Origin: Gnetum montanum
Lineage: Eukaryota; Streptophyta; Gnetopsida; Gnetales; Gnetaceae
Reading direction: 5' to 3'
DNA: 64,000 nt
Assembly (NCBI GenBank): GCA_015680685.1
Contig: MNCI01033465.1
Coordinates: 6,491-70,490, forward strand
Shown here: positions 1 through 10,642 of the stretch, one piece after another
Layout of the letters: every line of letters begins with the position of its first letter
Numbering within the stretch: the stretch's first letter is position 1
Made by a program: the position numbers and the translations under genes
The notes under the pieces: generated by a model
The model's input: only the letters and a program-made list of their open reading frames with translations
Told to the model about the DNA's origin: nothing
The model's database searches: none

Positions 1-406
1 AGTTGAAACGAGCCATACCCCAGATCCAGTGTAAGCTCCGCAGACCACGGGCACTGAGCACTTGGTCCTCAGGATAACCCGTCTCGATGGCTCCGTCTGT
101 CAGGTAAGCCAGAATCCCCTGCGACGACCCCGCCAATAGGTGCTCCAAAATGGCACCGGCAACATCCCCAGTCACGTTAGACCAAATAATGATGCTGACG
201 TTACGCAGCAAAAACTGCAGAAACTCCAGCGCCCCCTTTCGGAACCAGATGGCCTTCCCCTGCACCCTTGTGTGAGGGGGAGGAACATTGGGGACGATGG
301 GATTTGTCCAGCACAAAACCCCAATAAGGTCTAGCACAATCAGGATGGGCTTTAGCATGATGCTGTATAAAAAAGCCAAAGCGTACATCAACATCGACAT
401 TTGCAT
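1..406 (-). CDS. Partial ORF resembling an FCP1/NIF-type HAD domain, runs off the window
   Basis: On the minus strand an open frame begins at an ATG at 406, just after a TAA at 409-407, and continues without a stop to base 1, so the 3' end lies outside. The first ~20 residues are hydrophobic. Then comes a segment with the pattern of HAD motif I (LDLIGVL), and about 25 residues later a stretch ending in ALEFLQFLLRN plus IIIWSN, which resembles the 'PG..EFL' and 'IW(T/S)S' landmarks of FCP1/SCP-like (NIF) phosphatase domains. The second Asp of the canonical DxDx motif is Ile here, so catalysis is doubtful even if the family call is right. It lies antisense to, and immediately upstream of, the Tat pol remnant. 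It could be a host exon or captured cargo; the family call is tentative. Confidence 0.4.
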   Translation of the reverse strand, partial: MQMSMLMYALAFLYSIMLKPILIVLDLIGVLCWTNPIVPNVPPPHTRVQGKAIWFRKGALEFLQFLLRNVSIIIWSNVTGDVAGAILEHLLAGSSQGILAYLTDGAIETGYPEDQVLSARGLRSLHWIWGMARFN

Positions 407-515
407 TTACATGACTAACATGAAAAAACTCATAAAACGCACCCAGGCCGAAATCGCCCAAACCCTTGCAACAACGCAAGGTTTGTCCCTGACAACGACG
501 ATAAACGCAACCATT

Positions 516-749
516 TCAAACCCTTGCATTAGCCCGAGGCCCATAGCTCACAATCAACATGCACGCAAACGCAAATACACCACGAAAATCAGCCATAGAA
601 ACGAAAGTAAGTATGTAAGGAATGACTAACCGATTCAACGGCGCGGGCTCTCTAACATCGATCAACGCCAGCGAAACACGGTCCAGAGTTGCTTGCATCT
701 CGTCGATTTTGGCCAGTTTTGGGTTCTTCTTCTTGCTCTTCGGCGCCAT
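516..749 (-). CDS. Short lysine-rich ORF, possible first exon
   Basis: The minus-strand frame starts with ATG at 749 and encodes 77 residues. It opens with a strongly basic stretch (MAPKSKKKNPKLAK), then a short amphipathic part and a hydrophobic stretch near the end. After the codons for EPAPLNR the DNA reads GTTAGT, which could be a splice donor, in which case the later residues are intronic and this would be exon 1 of the minus-strand gene whose next part is at 1-406. I do not recognise the product. The CpG content is much higher than in most of the window, as in the neighbouring ORF. Confidence 0.25.
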   Translation of the reverse strand: MAPKSKKKNPKLAKIDEMQATLDRVSLALIDVREPAPLNRLVIPYILTFVSMADFRGVFAFACMLIVSYGPRANARV

Positions 750-1173
750 TGTGACAATTTCAGAATTTCTTCACGGCCTAACACTTGCAAATCTTCGCAA
801 GATTGAAAGACCTAACGCTCTGCTCTTCCTCTGCTCAATGACAGTTGCAAATTCAAATTCACGATAAACAGCAACCGGTTCTCATCGAAGAACCACTTAC
901 TTATACGCGAGGATCACCGACTTGATATCAGATTTAAGCGGAACTTTCCTGAAACGGAATCCGCAAATCTAGATATTAATGCGGCCGATATCGCACGCGC
1001 CACTGTCCAAAAAGACGTTAAACTACCACATCTTATCGCCTCGTAATCGGGTTACATTGATTACAAATTTTCTAGAATATTCAAAATTCAGTTAGCCTTC
1101 CACGTTCGGCGACATCACGTCACCTAGCTCCTAACCATTCACGCACTCGCTGGTTGTGTAGGACAGACGGAGA
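750..1173. other. CpG-bearing spacer without a gene
   Basis: No convincing coding frame. The stretch separates the minus-strand ORFs from the Tat pol remnant and contains the left limit of recognisable retrotransposon coding. No LTR or primer-binding site was found here, so the Tat copy appears 5'-truncated or recombined before its gag-protease region. Confidence 0.4.
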
Positions 1174-4100
1174 ATGGACGCCACAGTTTCAGCACCCTTA
1201 ATTTTGACAGGCCCATACGGGCACCTAATTAGACAGTTTGACGCCATGCATGTTGACCTCTCTTTAGAAAGCGTAACCATAGCTGTATCGGAGACGTCCC
1301 CAGAATGGCCAGAGCAGTCAACGCGCACGCTAGACCTAGAGGCTGGAGATATAACCGAAGACCCCCTCAGTGAGGTCCCTATCGTTACGCATAAGGACGA
1401 AACGAAAACGCTTAAAGTCAGTTCTTTGTTAGACGAAGAAACGCACAACGCAATAAAACGGGTCCTGCAAGACAACATCACCGTCTTTGCATGGTCATAT
1501 GAGGATATTCCTGGGTTAGATCCTAGGTTAATTCAGCATAACATTATCTTAGATCCACAGGTTCAAGCGGTTAGGCAAAAGGCATGCAAAACCAAACCAG
1601 AGAGCGCGCTAGCAGTGCGTGATGAGATCACAAAGCTATACTAGACTGGTTTCATCCGCGCAGTCGATTACTCATACTGGGTATCTAACATTGTGGTCGT
1701 GCTAAAGAAGACCGGGAGCATACGCATATGCATAGACTTCCGGGATTTGAACAAGGCCACAATTAAGGATAACTTCCCATTGCCGAGTATCGACCAGCTA
1801 GTAGATACAACAGCTGGGCATGCGCTTCTATCCTTCATGGATGGCTTTTCAGGCTATAACCAGATTCACATTAACCCAGAACACCAGCTGACTATGATGT
1901 TCATGACACCTTGGGGCACCTTTTGCTACACCATGATGCCTTTTGGTCTGAAGAACGCCGGAGCAACGTATCAACGAGCCATGACATATATCTTCAGTGA
2001 TTACCTCCTAGGGAGACTGAATGATTACGAAGACGACATAGCTGTGAAGTCTTTGAAGTCGGAAGATCATTCAGAGGACCTGGAGTTAGTCCTTAAAAGA
2101 TGTTCCACACACGAGCTCCGGCTCAACCCAAAGAAGTGCGTATTCGGAGTCAAAACTAGGTGCATGCTGGGGTTTGTGGTATCGAAAACCAACATACGAG
2201 TCGACCCTGACAAGGTCAAAGCCATTGTCGAGTTAACACCTCCCACAGACCTCAAGCAATTACGCGGGTTGCAGGGATGCTTACAGTTTATACGCCGGTT
2301 CATTTCGAGGTTAACCGACAAGTTACACCCGATGCAACACTTGCTGAAAAAGGGCGTTAATTTCGAATAGACCGACAATTGCCAGCGTGCGTTTGATAGT
2401 TTAAAACAAGAACTGCAACATTTGCTGACGGTTTTCCCACCACAAAGGGATTCGCCTTTTTTCATCTATCTCGCTACTTCGGACGTGGCAATAGCAGCGT
2501 TACTTTGTCAAAAAAGGGATGATGGGTCGGAAATGCCCATTTACTACTTGAGTCACTCTCTATGTGCGTACGAGACGAGATACAACGACGTCGAGCGTAA
2601 CTGCTTAGCATTAGTTTTTACGCTTAAGAAATGTAGGCATTATCTTTTTCGTAGTCAAGTTAACGTCATCTGTAAAAACAACATCCTTAGAGCCATTACG
2701 CATAGCCTATACGAGAGTAGCAAAATAGCTCACTGGAAGGCTATCACAGCAGAATTCGATCTGCACTATATTGGTCAATCATCCATGAAAGGCCAAGCGA
2801 TAGCTGACGAGTTAATAACTTCACCGATTGACAATCACGCAACCATAGAGCCAGAGTTCCCGGACGAACATGTACATAGTCTAAGCCCTGTCTCAACAGG
2901 CCTCGAAGCAACGTTGTATTTCGATGGAGCTTCAACTGCCAAAGGCGGCAGTGCCGCCACGGTTCTTACGCTATCGCCTGAGGATGGACGTCTACACGCT
3001 TATCGATTGACCTTCCCTTGTACGAACAATGTGGCAGAGTACGAGGGGCTCCTCAGGGGATTACTAACTGCAGGTGAACTCGATGTTCAACACCTGGCGG
3101 TTAGGGGCGATTCGATGCTTGTCATAAATCAAATCACTGGAGTCTACGCCTGCAAGGCTGTACATTTGCAGCCTTATTGCGATCAGGCTAAAGATCTTCT
3201 GAGGCGATTTACGACCTTCGACGCCCAACACGTCCCACGGACTGACAACACGCTGGCCGACGCACTGGCCACCCTGGCTTTACACGTGCCTTCACACCTG
3301 TTTAACACCTGCCCTGCATTGATTACAGACTGCGCAGACCCTATCATTCAGATGACGCAAATCTCCTCTCTTCTCGAGGAAAGCACGCCTGAATGGTACG
3401 ATAATATCAAAACTTATCTTTTACAAGGTGAGCTGCCATCTACATTAACACGCGCACAGAAAGACGCAATCCGTAAGCGGGCTAGGCAATACGTCATCAT
3501 CGGAGACAGCACTCTCTGTAGACGCTCCTTTGATGGCGTGTTGCTTACCTGCGTTGACAAAGACCAAGCGCAACACATAGTCGGCGAAGTTCACGAGGGA
3601 CTGTGTGGCGGCCACGTAGCACCAAGGGCTATGGTCCTAAAAATCCGACGCTTAGGATACTACTGGCCACGCATGGAAAGAGACTGCCTGACAAAGGTTA
3701 AAACTTGTGACACGTGTCAGCGTCATGCAAACCTCATCCACGTGTCGCCCACAGAATTGCATACAACGCAGATAACATGGCCATTTCAGCGATGGGGACT
3801 GGACATCATAGGACCCATCACGCCAAAATCTTCTGCAGGGCATAGCTTCATTATTACCGCTACTGAGTACTTTACGAAGTGGGTAGAAGCTGTCCCCCTG
3901 CGGAAAATCACATCCCAACAGGTTTGCCATTTTATCTTGGACAACATAGTAACCAGATTTGGTCTCCCAATGACTATTGTGACCGACAATGGGCCACAGT
4001 TTAGTAGCGCGGATACCAAATCCTTCTGTGACAACCTAGGCATTAGACAGTCTTTTTCCTCTCCCTATTACCCGCAGGCGAATGGTCAAGCTGAAGCATC

Positions 4101-4635
4101 AAACAAAATAGTCATCAATCTGCTCAAGAAAATGCTCGACGGCAACAAAAGGCGGTGGCACGAACAGATCCTCTATGTGCTATGGGCATACCGTACTACA
4201 TGTAGGACGACTACAGATAGTACGCCCTATAGCCTGGTTTACGGATCTGAAGCAGTGTTTCCTCTCGAGTTGCAAATCCCTTCTCTGAGAATGGTCCTCT
4301 CCGCGGTTATAAATGAGGCTCAACACACCGAGTCTCGAATCACGGATCTGGATTCAGTAGAAGAGAAGCGGATTTAGGCTCTTGCTACAATTGAAAGATA
4401 TCAGGACAAACAGCGCCAGAAACATCGTCACAACCTTCAACAGCACCCGATCAAGAAAGGAGATCTTGTTCTCAAGGCTATGCGTGAACCAGTAGGCAAG
4501 TTCGCTGCAAACTGGGAAGGCCCTTTCTTGGTGGTCGACGCATATGGAAACGGAGCGTTCAAATTAGCAGACGTCAACGGTGACGAATTAACAAACCCTA
4601 TAAATCATGTATACTTGAAGCAGTATTTCATCTAG
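1174..4635 (+). pseudogene. pol: Tat pol: reverse transcriptase, RNase H, aRNase H, integrase
   Basis: One frame runs throughout, broken only by TAG at 1642-1644, 2368-2370 and 4375-4377. Order: RT N-terminal lead (1440-1650), RT palm with FMDGFSGYNQI and YEDD at 2026-2037 (the usual variable second residue is Glu), gypsy RNase H (about 2450-2820), second archaeal-type RNase H (about 2905-3290), integrase with His2Cys2 zinc finger (about 3560-3720), DDE core (about 3780-4250) and C-terminal tail to the TAG at 4633. The second RNase H keeps all four acidic positions (YFDGA, AEYEG, RGDS, RTDN). The first has CKNN where a TD-type motif is expected. Integrase keeps LDIIG, TDNGPQF and GQAEASN. Two stops fit CAG to TAG and one TGG to TAG. 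Gag and protease are missing. Confidence 0.88.
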
Positions 4636-4659
4636 CAGCATCTACGGTGTCGACAGCAA

Positions 4660-4880
4660 GTATGGTAGTACTCGTCCACTACGACGTAAAACTGGCATTG
4701 AACGTCCGCTATGACGTAAAATTGGCACTAAACGTCCGCTATGACGTAAAACTGGCATTGACCGTCCGCTACGACGTAAAACTGGCGTGCCCTACATGCG
4801 TCCGCCACGACGTTAAACTGGCAGGTGGTAGCCGTCCGTTACAACGTAAAACTGGCAGTGTTGTACAGGTCCGCCAAGAC
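4660..4880 (+). repeat. Tandem repeats of about 31-36 bp after Tat pol
   Basis: About six or seven copies of a unit centred on CGTCCGCTACGACGTAAAAC followed by TGGC. The first four are regular; later ones have short insertions such as GTGCCCTACATG. Each unit contains ACGAC and GACGT, so the array is unusually CpG-rich. Tandem repeats between integrase and 3' LTR are typical of Tat/Ogre elements. The array is open in one frame but no protein is implied. One ambiguous base lies at 4886. Confidence 0.85.
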
Positions 4881-5926
4881 AAAAANTGTGATCATCCTTG
4901 TACAACTGCACAACAGATGGGGTGGGTTACTGGAACAGTTCCAGCGTTGCCACCCCACCGGCATCCTACTGATTTCTTGGATAAGCTAAGAGGCATCTTA
5001 CTGATTCCTCGGAGATGCCGCCATCACGCCCACTGCAGTGGTGCCACTTCTGAGAGTTCAGCCTCGCCAGTCGGAGCTCCGACGAAATCCTCATCAGCAA
5101 CGGCCTCGGGAATCCTCGCCAATCATCGCTATCGGATGCCGGCCTCGCAGATTCATCTGGCCGGTTCCTTATACGGCCAGTTAGCTGCACTGTGTTTGGT
5201 GCCTTTTGGCGAAGGTATGCAGCGCCGATCGTCAGGATTGGCAGCTCCGCCCGAGTGCTCCGGCTCCTCCTTTACAGCTCATGCGTGCTATCCCACATCA
5301 AACGACGTTTGTTTCAAGCACCTCGCCTCTTGTTCATGAGCAATGGTGTCCTCTGCTTTCTTTTGTGGTTGCAGGTTACTTGCCTTGGAGGATGTCGTCC
5401 AGAGGTGCGTTCATCTGAGCGATGAAGTACAACAATGTGTTGAAATGGCTGCTCAGGTTTGCCCCACCACTCAGCTCTATGCGTCTATACCTCGCACAAT
5501 CCTGGCCTCAACTCCTGTTTTCCTTCATCCCCACCACCCAGTTCCCATATGCAAAACCCTCATACGCAAGTATTCATTTGCCGCACTCACGCTAGCAGAG
5601 ACATCGCAAAAAGTGATGCGCAACGCTCCTTTTGCACGCATTCCTGCAATAATTGGTAACAGAAAAACCTCAGGCTGACGTGCTACGCTCGTCTGAAAGC
5701 ATTCCTGTTGACCGCGTATTTCATACCCCTACCATCCAAAACGCATTTTGCATCTTCTTCGAACCTGTTTCCAGCTATACCCCTCTGTCTCTCATACCTG
5801 CCAGTCCTTCTCTTCCATGTTGACAGGGCAACACTTGAGTAGCCATGGATGAACGCTGTTCTTGCTTTTGCCAATTCGGTGTTTCGCATTCTTTGTCGAC
5901 GTCTTTCGGGTAAGCCCTCCAACCGT
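4881..5926 (+). other. Tat1 3' untranslated region, no gene recognised
   Basis: Roughly 1 kb between the tandem array and the PPT. Several short overlapping frames are open but show no recognisable domain and none is favoured, so I treat them as chance. The sequence is GC- and CpG-richer than most of the window. Confidence 0.5.
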
Positions 5927-5942
5927 CAACAAAGAGGGGCCA
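5927..5942 (+). other. Polypurine tract of Tat1
   Basis: TCAACAAAGAGGGGCCA directly precedes TGGAAACACCGTGAAAATT. The same arrangement, ATCAACAAATAGGGGCCA before TGAAGTATCTCAAGAAAATT, occurs at 14127-14165. The repeated pairing of purine run and LTR-like start supports both as PPT/LTR boundaries. Confidence 0.75.
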
Positions 5943-6207
5943 TGGAAACACCGTGAAAATTACGGGTCGGCCTCAGGCAAAGATTCGCAATTCAAGTGAG
6001 AGAGCGCATCAGCTTTGTTCCAGGACAGGTTTACGCTCTATTACACACGGCAGCGTAACGAGCGTAATAAGCTCCAAAATAGTCAAAGGCAGAGGCCAGA
6101 AAAGCACAACAATTTGACGCTTTTTTCGTGCAGCGCATGGATAACTTACCTTTACGCGTGTTACGCAGCGGTGCATATCATTGCGTATGTCATCATTAAA
6201 GCTAGGC

Positions 6208-6305
6208 ATTGTTTACGCTTCATCACGCACAGCTGCGTAGTGAGTGTAAGTCATACATTGTTTATGCTTCATCACGCACAGCTGCGTAGCGAGCGTAAGT
6301 TACAC
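6208..6305 (+). repeat. 49-bp tandem duplication inside the Tat1 LTR
   Basis: Unit 1 is 6208-6256 and unit 2 is 6257-6305. Both contain CTTCATCACGCACAGCTGCG. Most differences between the copies are CG versus TG transitions, so the duplication has accumulated mainly CpG decay. Confidence 0.85.
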
Positions 6306-6413
6306 ATTTGTNTCGTATTCACAGTCTGACTTAAAATGATCATGCCAACAGGACCCGCAATATCCAGGACCCACGTCATCAGGGTTGCGCCTTTTTCACG
6401 GAGCATCGCGACC

Positions 6414-6420
6414 TATAAAT
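6414..6420 (+). promoter_or_regulatory. TATA-like box of the Tat1 LTR
   Basis: TATAAAT in GCGACCTATAAATATCTCAG, about 470 bp into the LTR. Position and context fit the U3 promoter of a plant LTR element. Its activity is not known. Confidence 0.5.
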
Positions 6421-7139
6421 ATCTCAGTGGACAAAGATACAGAGGTTGGCAAAAATCAGAGAAAGGCAAGAGCATATTTTTGAGCACCAGAGCACTTAGC
6501 ATTTTGGGGCAAAGATACAGAGAACAGCGCTTTGGCAACCGTGGACATCATCACCTTACAGCTGAAATAGAGTACAGTTCGCCTTGAGCATCGGTGACAG
6601 GAGTAATCGTTCTGCTGAAAAGACTCTATCAATCAGAAACAATTGATCGGTAGACGTCAAAGCTTGGCCCACCTTGCATCTCAGCTTTAGCCCATGAGGT
6701 AGATCGGACTTTTGTTTAGACTGCTTGCTTGTTGTTTGTGCTTGTTTCACATTCTGTAATCGAGGATTCCCCAGTGTAATTTCTCATACGAAATATACAT
6801 TTGTAAGTTAAAGCGCAGATCTTGAAGCTACGAGTTTCTCTTATGTCAACCTCCTTTCATCGTGTTTAGCATTATCACCGTTGCAATCGTTTTCCCCTTG
6901 CTTTACGACCCCTCGAATTAGATCGCTTTCTTTTATGTGCTTTGCATTATTTTACTGACCCGTAAGTCCCTGTCTAATCGACAAGACCGTTCAGGGCGCC
7001 ACGGATTCGCTTTCTCCAGCATAGCCCTCGCGTGGATCCGTGGCTAAAACTGTGTACGCCGGAGATTCGGTCGGTATTTTCCAGCTGCCGACGTTTTCCG
7101 TCATTACAAGCATGACCTCATATAATACTATGGATATTT

Positions 7140-9485
7140 CATATGTCCCTAAAAGGAAAATCTTTGGACTAGTACCAAACCTTACCTAGAGGTTCTATGT
7201 CATCCTTGGATGACTTGATAGACTGATTTCGTTAGTCACTTAAAATACAACTTCAAGCGTAATACGACATTGAACTAACTTATGAAGATGAGGCAGGGGC
7301 CACTTGAATCAATCCAAAGGTTCATTCAGAAATGGAATACAATGCTCAATGAGATATCTAAGCCTATCTCTAAAACCCACCTCTTGGCCATCTTCAAGGG
7401 AGTAGTTAATGACTTCATCAAGTCAAAGCTATACCACTTAGAACCTTGATTATTAAGCCAAGCCTTTTGACAAATCAAGAACATAGAAGAGGCTAAGAAC
7501 ACTATCAAAATCCAACCTTTGTGGCCTATAAGAGCTAGCACTCTAGGAGAGACAAGAATAAGACCAAAGAAGTGCAAACAACCGTGCCCATAGTAACAAA
7601 GGAGTGTAAACAAGCAGAAAGATGAAAGTTGCCACCACACAAGAAATCTTCTAACCTGTCAAAGCCCTCTACATCATATACTTCTAGCCAACCAAGAACA
7701 AACTTCGAGTGTAAGGACAGGTCAAAATATACTAAATTGTCTATGAAGCCTTTTGAGCTTTTAGAACAATTGCTTAAAGATAATTGTATTCAACATTAGC
7801 AACTTTCTAAGAAATCTTGTAAGAGGCATGATCATCTTTGCAAGATAACTAGGGACCCAATGGTAGCAACCAAAGATGATCCAAAACTACCAAAGTACTT
7901 TAGGCTTTATAGGTTTTGCCATTATCATCAACTAGCTGGTCATGATACTGATTTTTTCCTAGCCTTGAAATATGACCTCTAGAAGATGATCAACCATGAA
8001 GAGATGGTGTTGAATAAGCCCAACTCTCCAAACTCCAACAATAATTCTTACACCATCACCACACTTATAGAAACTAAAGAGTCTAGTCTTCCTAGGGAAG
8101 CATTTATCATCAAGGTATGGCCAGCTATTACTTAGCCTTAGAACCTAAAGTCAAAAGAGCCCTACATTATATGAGTACCATAACCCATGCCCCCTAAGGA
8201 GCCTTCATTATATGCATTCCCCCTTTAGTAGCATCAACATCACAATGTAAACAAAATGTTATCAATCCCTCTAAGGCTAGGAAACCATTTGTTATTAGGG
8301 TTCCTCCATCATCTACAAGAAAACTAGCAACAAATTATGAATAAAGCCCACCTATGGTGATCCGTGCTTCAACATTGTCATCATTGAACAACAAGAAGCC
8401 ACCACAAGGGTGACGAAAACAACTTGTTGTCAAACCAATGACTAAGTCTACTAAAGGTAGCCAACAAAAAAAAGGCTTAGAAGCAAGTTGACCCAACGAA
8501 ACCTACACCAAGATTAGCTACATTCGTAAATAAGGGCCCAAGCCACATATGTTGAAATTTAACCCAAAATTTCTAGGAATAATGGAGGAAATTAAAACTA
8601 CCTAGGATGAAAGATCACATTCTAAGAGAAAAAAATTCCTTGCAATAATGGAACTAGACAAATATTTCCTTAGACAAATGAACATGTCATTGAACCTATA
8701 TGACCTAATCATGACTTCTCCGACTCATAGAGATGCACTAGCTCAAATGTTGACCTCTATTCCCATGAGCAGAGACATGCCTATCAATAAAGAATCCATT
8801 CAGTCTATTATTTAGCAAACTTCACTTAAGGAAGATAAGTATCACCCCAAGCTCATCCTTCATGATGGTGAAGTAAATATTAACTCACAAAATAGGAAGT
8901 GTTATATGCTCCTCTCCTTATTACCATATTTATTAGCAAGTACAAGGTTCATTGAATCCATGTAGATGACGAGGCAACAACTAATGTGGTACCATTTACA
9001 GTTGTTTAGAAACTAGGCTTAATCAAAAACATCCAAGAAGCCTCTACCTCTATGCTTAAGTCATTTAATAGATCACAAGTAGTGGTTTGAAGTTCTATCT
9101 CCTTATATTTTGTAGCTGGAGAATAGTTTCCCACATTCACCAACTTCCTAGTGGTTGAAGAAACACTAGGTTTTAACTTGATCTTATACATTAGGAGACT
9201 TATTTGCTATATGAGGATGGTAAGATTGTGATTTGTGGGGATAACATGTGTTCACCATTTGTCAACAATGTCAACATTGACCAAGGTTTAGAGGTGGAGT
9301 TTCAAGAAGAAACTCCCAACATTCAAGCTGGGGCCAATAACAACAATAAGCCTAAAATCTCCAATTGTACAACATTAAACGATAAACAAGAACACATACT
9401 GATTGCCATATCAAACGAGAAGTATGGTGAATGTATGATTGTACAAAAGAAGTTTCTTGATCTATCGAATATTAAACAATAATCC
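7140..9485 (+). pseudogene. gag-pro: Decayed Ty3/gypsy gag-protease
   Basis: Around 7280-7440 the frame gives a gag-like core (RQGPLESIQRFIQKWNTML, then LLAIFKGVV). At 7905-7985 there is a nucleocapsid-like segment with CHYHQLAGHDTD in which a later expected Cys is Phe. At about 8955-9200 a retropepsin-like stretch has VDDEATTNVVP where the family has a DxG-type catalytic triad, then FLVVEETLGFN. Stops and frame changes are frequent, many of them TAG. A relatively open piece at 9204-9482 continues past the protease, but no reverse transcriptase follows. The fragment abuts the Tat1 3' LTR, so Tat1 may have inserted into it; I could not verify a target-site duplication because Tat1's left end is missing. 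Confidence 0.65.
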
Positions 9486-9616
9486 TATAATGGACATCCT
9501 ATCCTTTCTTTTAATAACAATTGTTTATTTACTTTCATAGCTTTATACCATGTTTCAATGTTTATTTTATTCATGTATTTTCTTTTAAGGTTATCTTATG
9601 CTTAGTAGAAAATTAA

Positions 9617-9736
9617 CATGGCCTGCTAAGGTCTAAAATTGGCAAGATCATGGCTTGCTAGGGCCTAAAACTAGTGAAGCCATGGCTTGCCAAGGCCTAA
9701 AACTAATAGCTTGCTAGGACCTAAAATTGGTAATAT
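9617..9736 (+). repeat. Four tandem copies of a ~32-bp unit
   Basis: Units start at 9617, 9649, 9681 and 9708. The core is CATGGCTTGCTAGGGCCTAA and the last two units are slightly short. It lies in the non-coding part after the gag-protease remnant, as such arrays often do in gypsy 3' regions. Confidence 0.85.
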
Positions 9737-10160
9737 AGCATAGTTTTTACTTCCTTTCCTTGTATTCACATGTAGCCTATTTACTTAATAACATCATTTG
9801 CAACCTTTACTCACATTGTTATGCATAGTTTGACAATTTTAATTTTATTCTATTATCTTATAGAGTTCAACTTTATGGCCTTGTCTTTTATTACTATGTT
9901 AAATGCAACCTACTAAATAAAAATATAAAACATAGAAAAATATAGAACATGAAGAAAACAATGAAAAATCTATAGCCGAATGTCCATAGCCATAGCCATA
10001 ATTACACAATGTAATAAAAATAGATGATACAAAGTTTTAAGATTCATAAATGAAGTAACAAAGTTTTAAGATTCATAAATGACGTAACTAGCAACAACTA
10101 AAAGCTATAACACTTAAGATGTGATAACACATTATCAACATCTATAACTTTGATCAAACT
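9737..10160. other. AT-rich stretch with a 29-bp duplication, no gene
   Basis: No coding signal. At 10031-10088 a 29-bp unit beginning AAAGTTTTAAGATTCATAAA is present twice in direct orientation. Confidence 0.6.
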
Positions 10161-10179
10161 AGGGAAGAAGGAAGGGGAG
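10161..10179 (+). other. Possible polypurine tract and LTR start
   Basis: AGGGAAGAAGGAAGGGGAG is followed by TGTTGCTGAAGCC at 10180. This fits a gypsy PPT next to a TG-starting LTR and would be the 3' end of the gag-protease element to the left. I could not find the matching LTR end, so the DUF247 fragment that follows may lie inside or beyond that LTR. Confidence 0.4.
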
Positions 10180-10642
10180 TGTTGCTGAAGCCATCATTGT
10201 CATCACCTGAGACCTATGAACAATAAAGACATGTAACCATTAGAGCATGAATTGATCTTGAAACCAAAGTATTAAAAAAAATTTGATTTTTAAACGGTAT
10301 ACAAGGAAACCCTCAAGTTAGGATTCAGTCACTAGTTCTTCTACGTGGTTTCCATAATTCAGATTCAATTATTTCTCTACACAAACTAATATGTATCTGA
10401 AATGCGATTTAGTGTATATAAATAACAAACACATGATTTTCTTAAAAAAAAATGCAATTGACTGGTCTGGCCTGGCTGTAAACAAGCTACAGTTCATTGA
10501 CGAGTTTAATGTTGAAGCTGGGGCAGGCAGTACCAGCAGTTGTTTCCCACCCTTCTAATAATAATAATAATAATTTAAAGATAAAAAAAAAAAGGTTTTG
10601 ACGCCACGCCGCGAAACCCTCTGCGCGGCAGGCGACAGGCGG

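Larger units (their letters stand above)
1174..7108 (+). mobile_element. Tat-lineage Ty3/gypsy retrotransposon, 5'-truncated (Tat1)
   Basis: The unit comprises a pol region (1174-4635), a tandem-repeat 3' untranslated part, a polypurine tract (PPT, 5927-5942) and a 3' LTR (5943 to about 7108). A second, archaeal-type RNase H domain after the usual gypsy RNase H is diagnostic of Tat/Ogre-like elements. The 5' LTR, primer-binding site, gag and protease are absent from the window. The copy is richer in CpG and far less eroded than most other elements here, so it is probably among the youngest insertions. The LTR 3' end is set by similarity to the LTR at 14145-15178 and is uncertain by several bases. 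Confidence 0.8.
5943..7108 (+). repeat. 3' LTR of Tat1
   Basis: Starts TGGAAACACC after the PPT and ends near CATTACA; about 1.17 kb. It contains a TATA-like box at 6414-6420, a 49-bp direct duplication (6208-6305) and, near the end, a segment (6965-7010: AAGTCCCTGTCTAATCGACA and following) that recurs in decayed form at 15070-15110. The 5' LTR is outside or lost, so divergence between the LTRs cannot be assessed. Confidence 0.7.
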
